Part shown: positions 63,089 through 64,000 of the stretch, piece by piece
Layout of the letters: each line of letters starts with the position of its first letter
How positions within the stretch are numbered: the stretch's first letter is position 1
Origin: G963667675 sp965249215
GTDB taxonomy: Bacteria > Chloroflexota > Dehalococcoidia > Lucifugimonadales > UBA3495
DNA length: 64,000 nt
Direction of reading: 5' to 3'
NCBI GenBank assembly: GCA_965249215.1
Contig: CBDFLN010000002.1
Span: forward strand, 310,001 to 374,000
Position numbers and translations under genes: made by a program
The notes under the pieces: generated by a model
The model's database searches: none
Told to the model about the DNA's origin: nothing
Seen by the model: only the letters and a program-made list of their open reading frames with translations

Positions 63089-63997
63089 TCACCAGACCGC
63101 CGTCAATATAGTGGCAGCCAAAGAACTGATCGCTCCAGCAACAAGGGAGCTGAGAAACCCGCTTCTAGCAATCGCGCCTGCCAGACCTGAAGCTCCAGTC
63201 CCTGCGGCCGTGCCTGCCAGAACGCCCAGAACCACTGCTATACTTCGAGGCACACCGGAGCCAGTGACTCCAAAGACGATCTCATATCCGACCATCCCAC
63301 CCACGATAGCTCCGCATAGCCCGAACACCGCAACCCGGGATCCGTACCAAGTTCGATAGTCACGAACCATCCGGACGATAAGCCAGCTGACAGCCGCCAC
63401 TATCATGCCAATACCCAGGCCGCCGAGCACATTTGCCTGAGGCGGTATCCGGCCTACGGCCGTCGGTCCTGAAAAGGCGTCGACCCTTTCCACCTCCCAC
63501 GGAGCATTGCAGGCCCAGGAGAGGCTGAGACCTGGCCTGAAAGGAATTCGAGGGAGCCTTTCCAGTTGTGAGTTGATCATGTTCAATGAGTCTGAGGTTA
63601 GAGGTTCGAACTGCCCGCTGCCGAGCTTCTCGCCTACAGGTTCCTGCGACGGCTTGAATGCATGCGTTCCGGATACAACTTCGAAATGAGCGTTCGAGGT
63701 CGATCGAGCGCGGTAGTGTCCCGCATCATATATATAGGCTCTTGCCCGCGACTCTTTATCGACTCTTACGATTATGGGTTCATAGTCCCAACGATGGCCC
63801 GGGTATCCTAGAGCCCGGCTGACTAAGGGTGAATCGCTGAAGGACCAGACGTAAACGTAGGTGAAATAGGTTGCTTCACGGTTTTCACTCTGGCAATACA
63901 ACACTTTCGGGATCCCGGTATTCTTCTCCAAGTCCTCGGGTGGGAGCCGGAGCAATGGTTGTTCGGTGACTATTTCGCCGGGCACTCCCAGGGCCAT
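63089..63997 (-). CDS. membrane protein with soluble N-terminal part (may extend past window)
   Basis: 302 residues from ATG 63997. The first ~170 residues are soluble; then NVLGGLGIGMIVAAVSWLIV and two further hydrophobic segments, the last glycine/alanine-rich (GVLAGTAAGTGASGLAGAIA). No recognised family. An earlier start beyond 64,000 cannot be excluded. Confidence 0.6.
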   Translation of the reverse strand: MALGVPGEIVTEQPLLRLPPEDLEKNTGIPKVLYCQSENREATYFTYVYVWSFSDSPLVSRALGYPGHRWDYEPIIVRVDKESRARAYIYDAGHYRARSTSNAHFEVVSGTHAFKPSQEPVGEKLGSGQFEPLTSDSLNMINSQLERLPRIPFRPGLSLSWACNAPWEVERVDAFSGPTAVGRIPPQANVLGGLGIGMIVAAVSWLIVRMVRDYRTWYGSRVAVFGLCGAIVGGMVGYEIVFGVTGSGVPRSIAVVLGVLAGTAAGTGASGLAGAIARSGFLSSLVAGAISSLAATILTAVW

Positions 63998-64000
63998 GCT

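Overview
The window looks like a high-GC chromosome fragment of an uncultured Chloroflexota bacterium, probably Dehalococcoidia/SAR202-like. The best support is the adjacent pair of an Agl23/TIGR03663-like membrane protein and a DUF2298 'YYY' membrane protein, a pairing typical of Chloroflexota and some archaea, beside ftsY, rnc, cca, trmD and dinG. No rRNA or tRNA gene was found. The lineage call is inference from gene families, not from a marker tree.

Layout. (1) 1-10,031 is core chromosome: two membrane proteins, ftsY, rnc, a DsbA/HCCA-isomerase-like gene with an in-frame UGA that fits a selenocysteine codon, cca, a small zinc protein, a quinone-reductase-like dehydrogenase and an OGG1-type DNA glycosylase. 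(2) About 10,059-38,257 is an integrated element of about 28 kb with a P4-type integrase at its right end. Its left third is a replication/phage-like module: AlpA regulator, VirE_N-type primase, iteron-like repeats, HTH/zinc proteins, a Zot-like ATPase and a run of tiny zinc or basic proteins. Its right part is a defence-type operon: N6-adenine methylase, RAMA protein, membrane protein, small protein, DUF3800, PLD-helicase fusion and DUF262/HNH nuclease. IS1380- and IS3-family transposases lie inside it. Two small single-gene cassettes share terminal inverted repeats and each has a perfect 8-bp target duplication. (3) 38,429-46,652 is core chromosome again: dinG, a PHP phosphoesterase, trmD, a TolB-like lipoprotein, a flavin reductase and a CinA/NMN-adenylyltransferase-like fusion. 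(4) About 46,844-53,700 is a second accessory region: a short hicA meets a large serine recombinase, followed by a PAPS-reductase-like gene split by an ORF-less group II intron, an XRE regulator between two identical 24-bp repeats, and small unknown genes. (5) 53,799-57,268 is an ABC exporter operon with its own winged-helix regulator. (6) 57,475-64,000 is another accessory stretch: a nuclease-like orphan, the remains of a DUF4420/Z1 defence pair cut by an IS3-family element, a zinc-ribbon mini-gene and an unknown membrane protein.

The most notable signals are the two inverted-repeat cassettes (one can be removed in silico to restore a small membrane-protein gene), the probable selenoprotein with a SECIS-like hairpin, the seven-gene defence-like operon, and the minimal group II intron. 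All calls rest on reading the sequence and on family knowledge; no database search was run.
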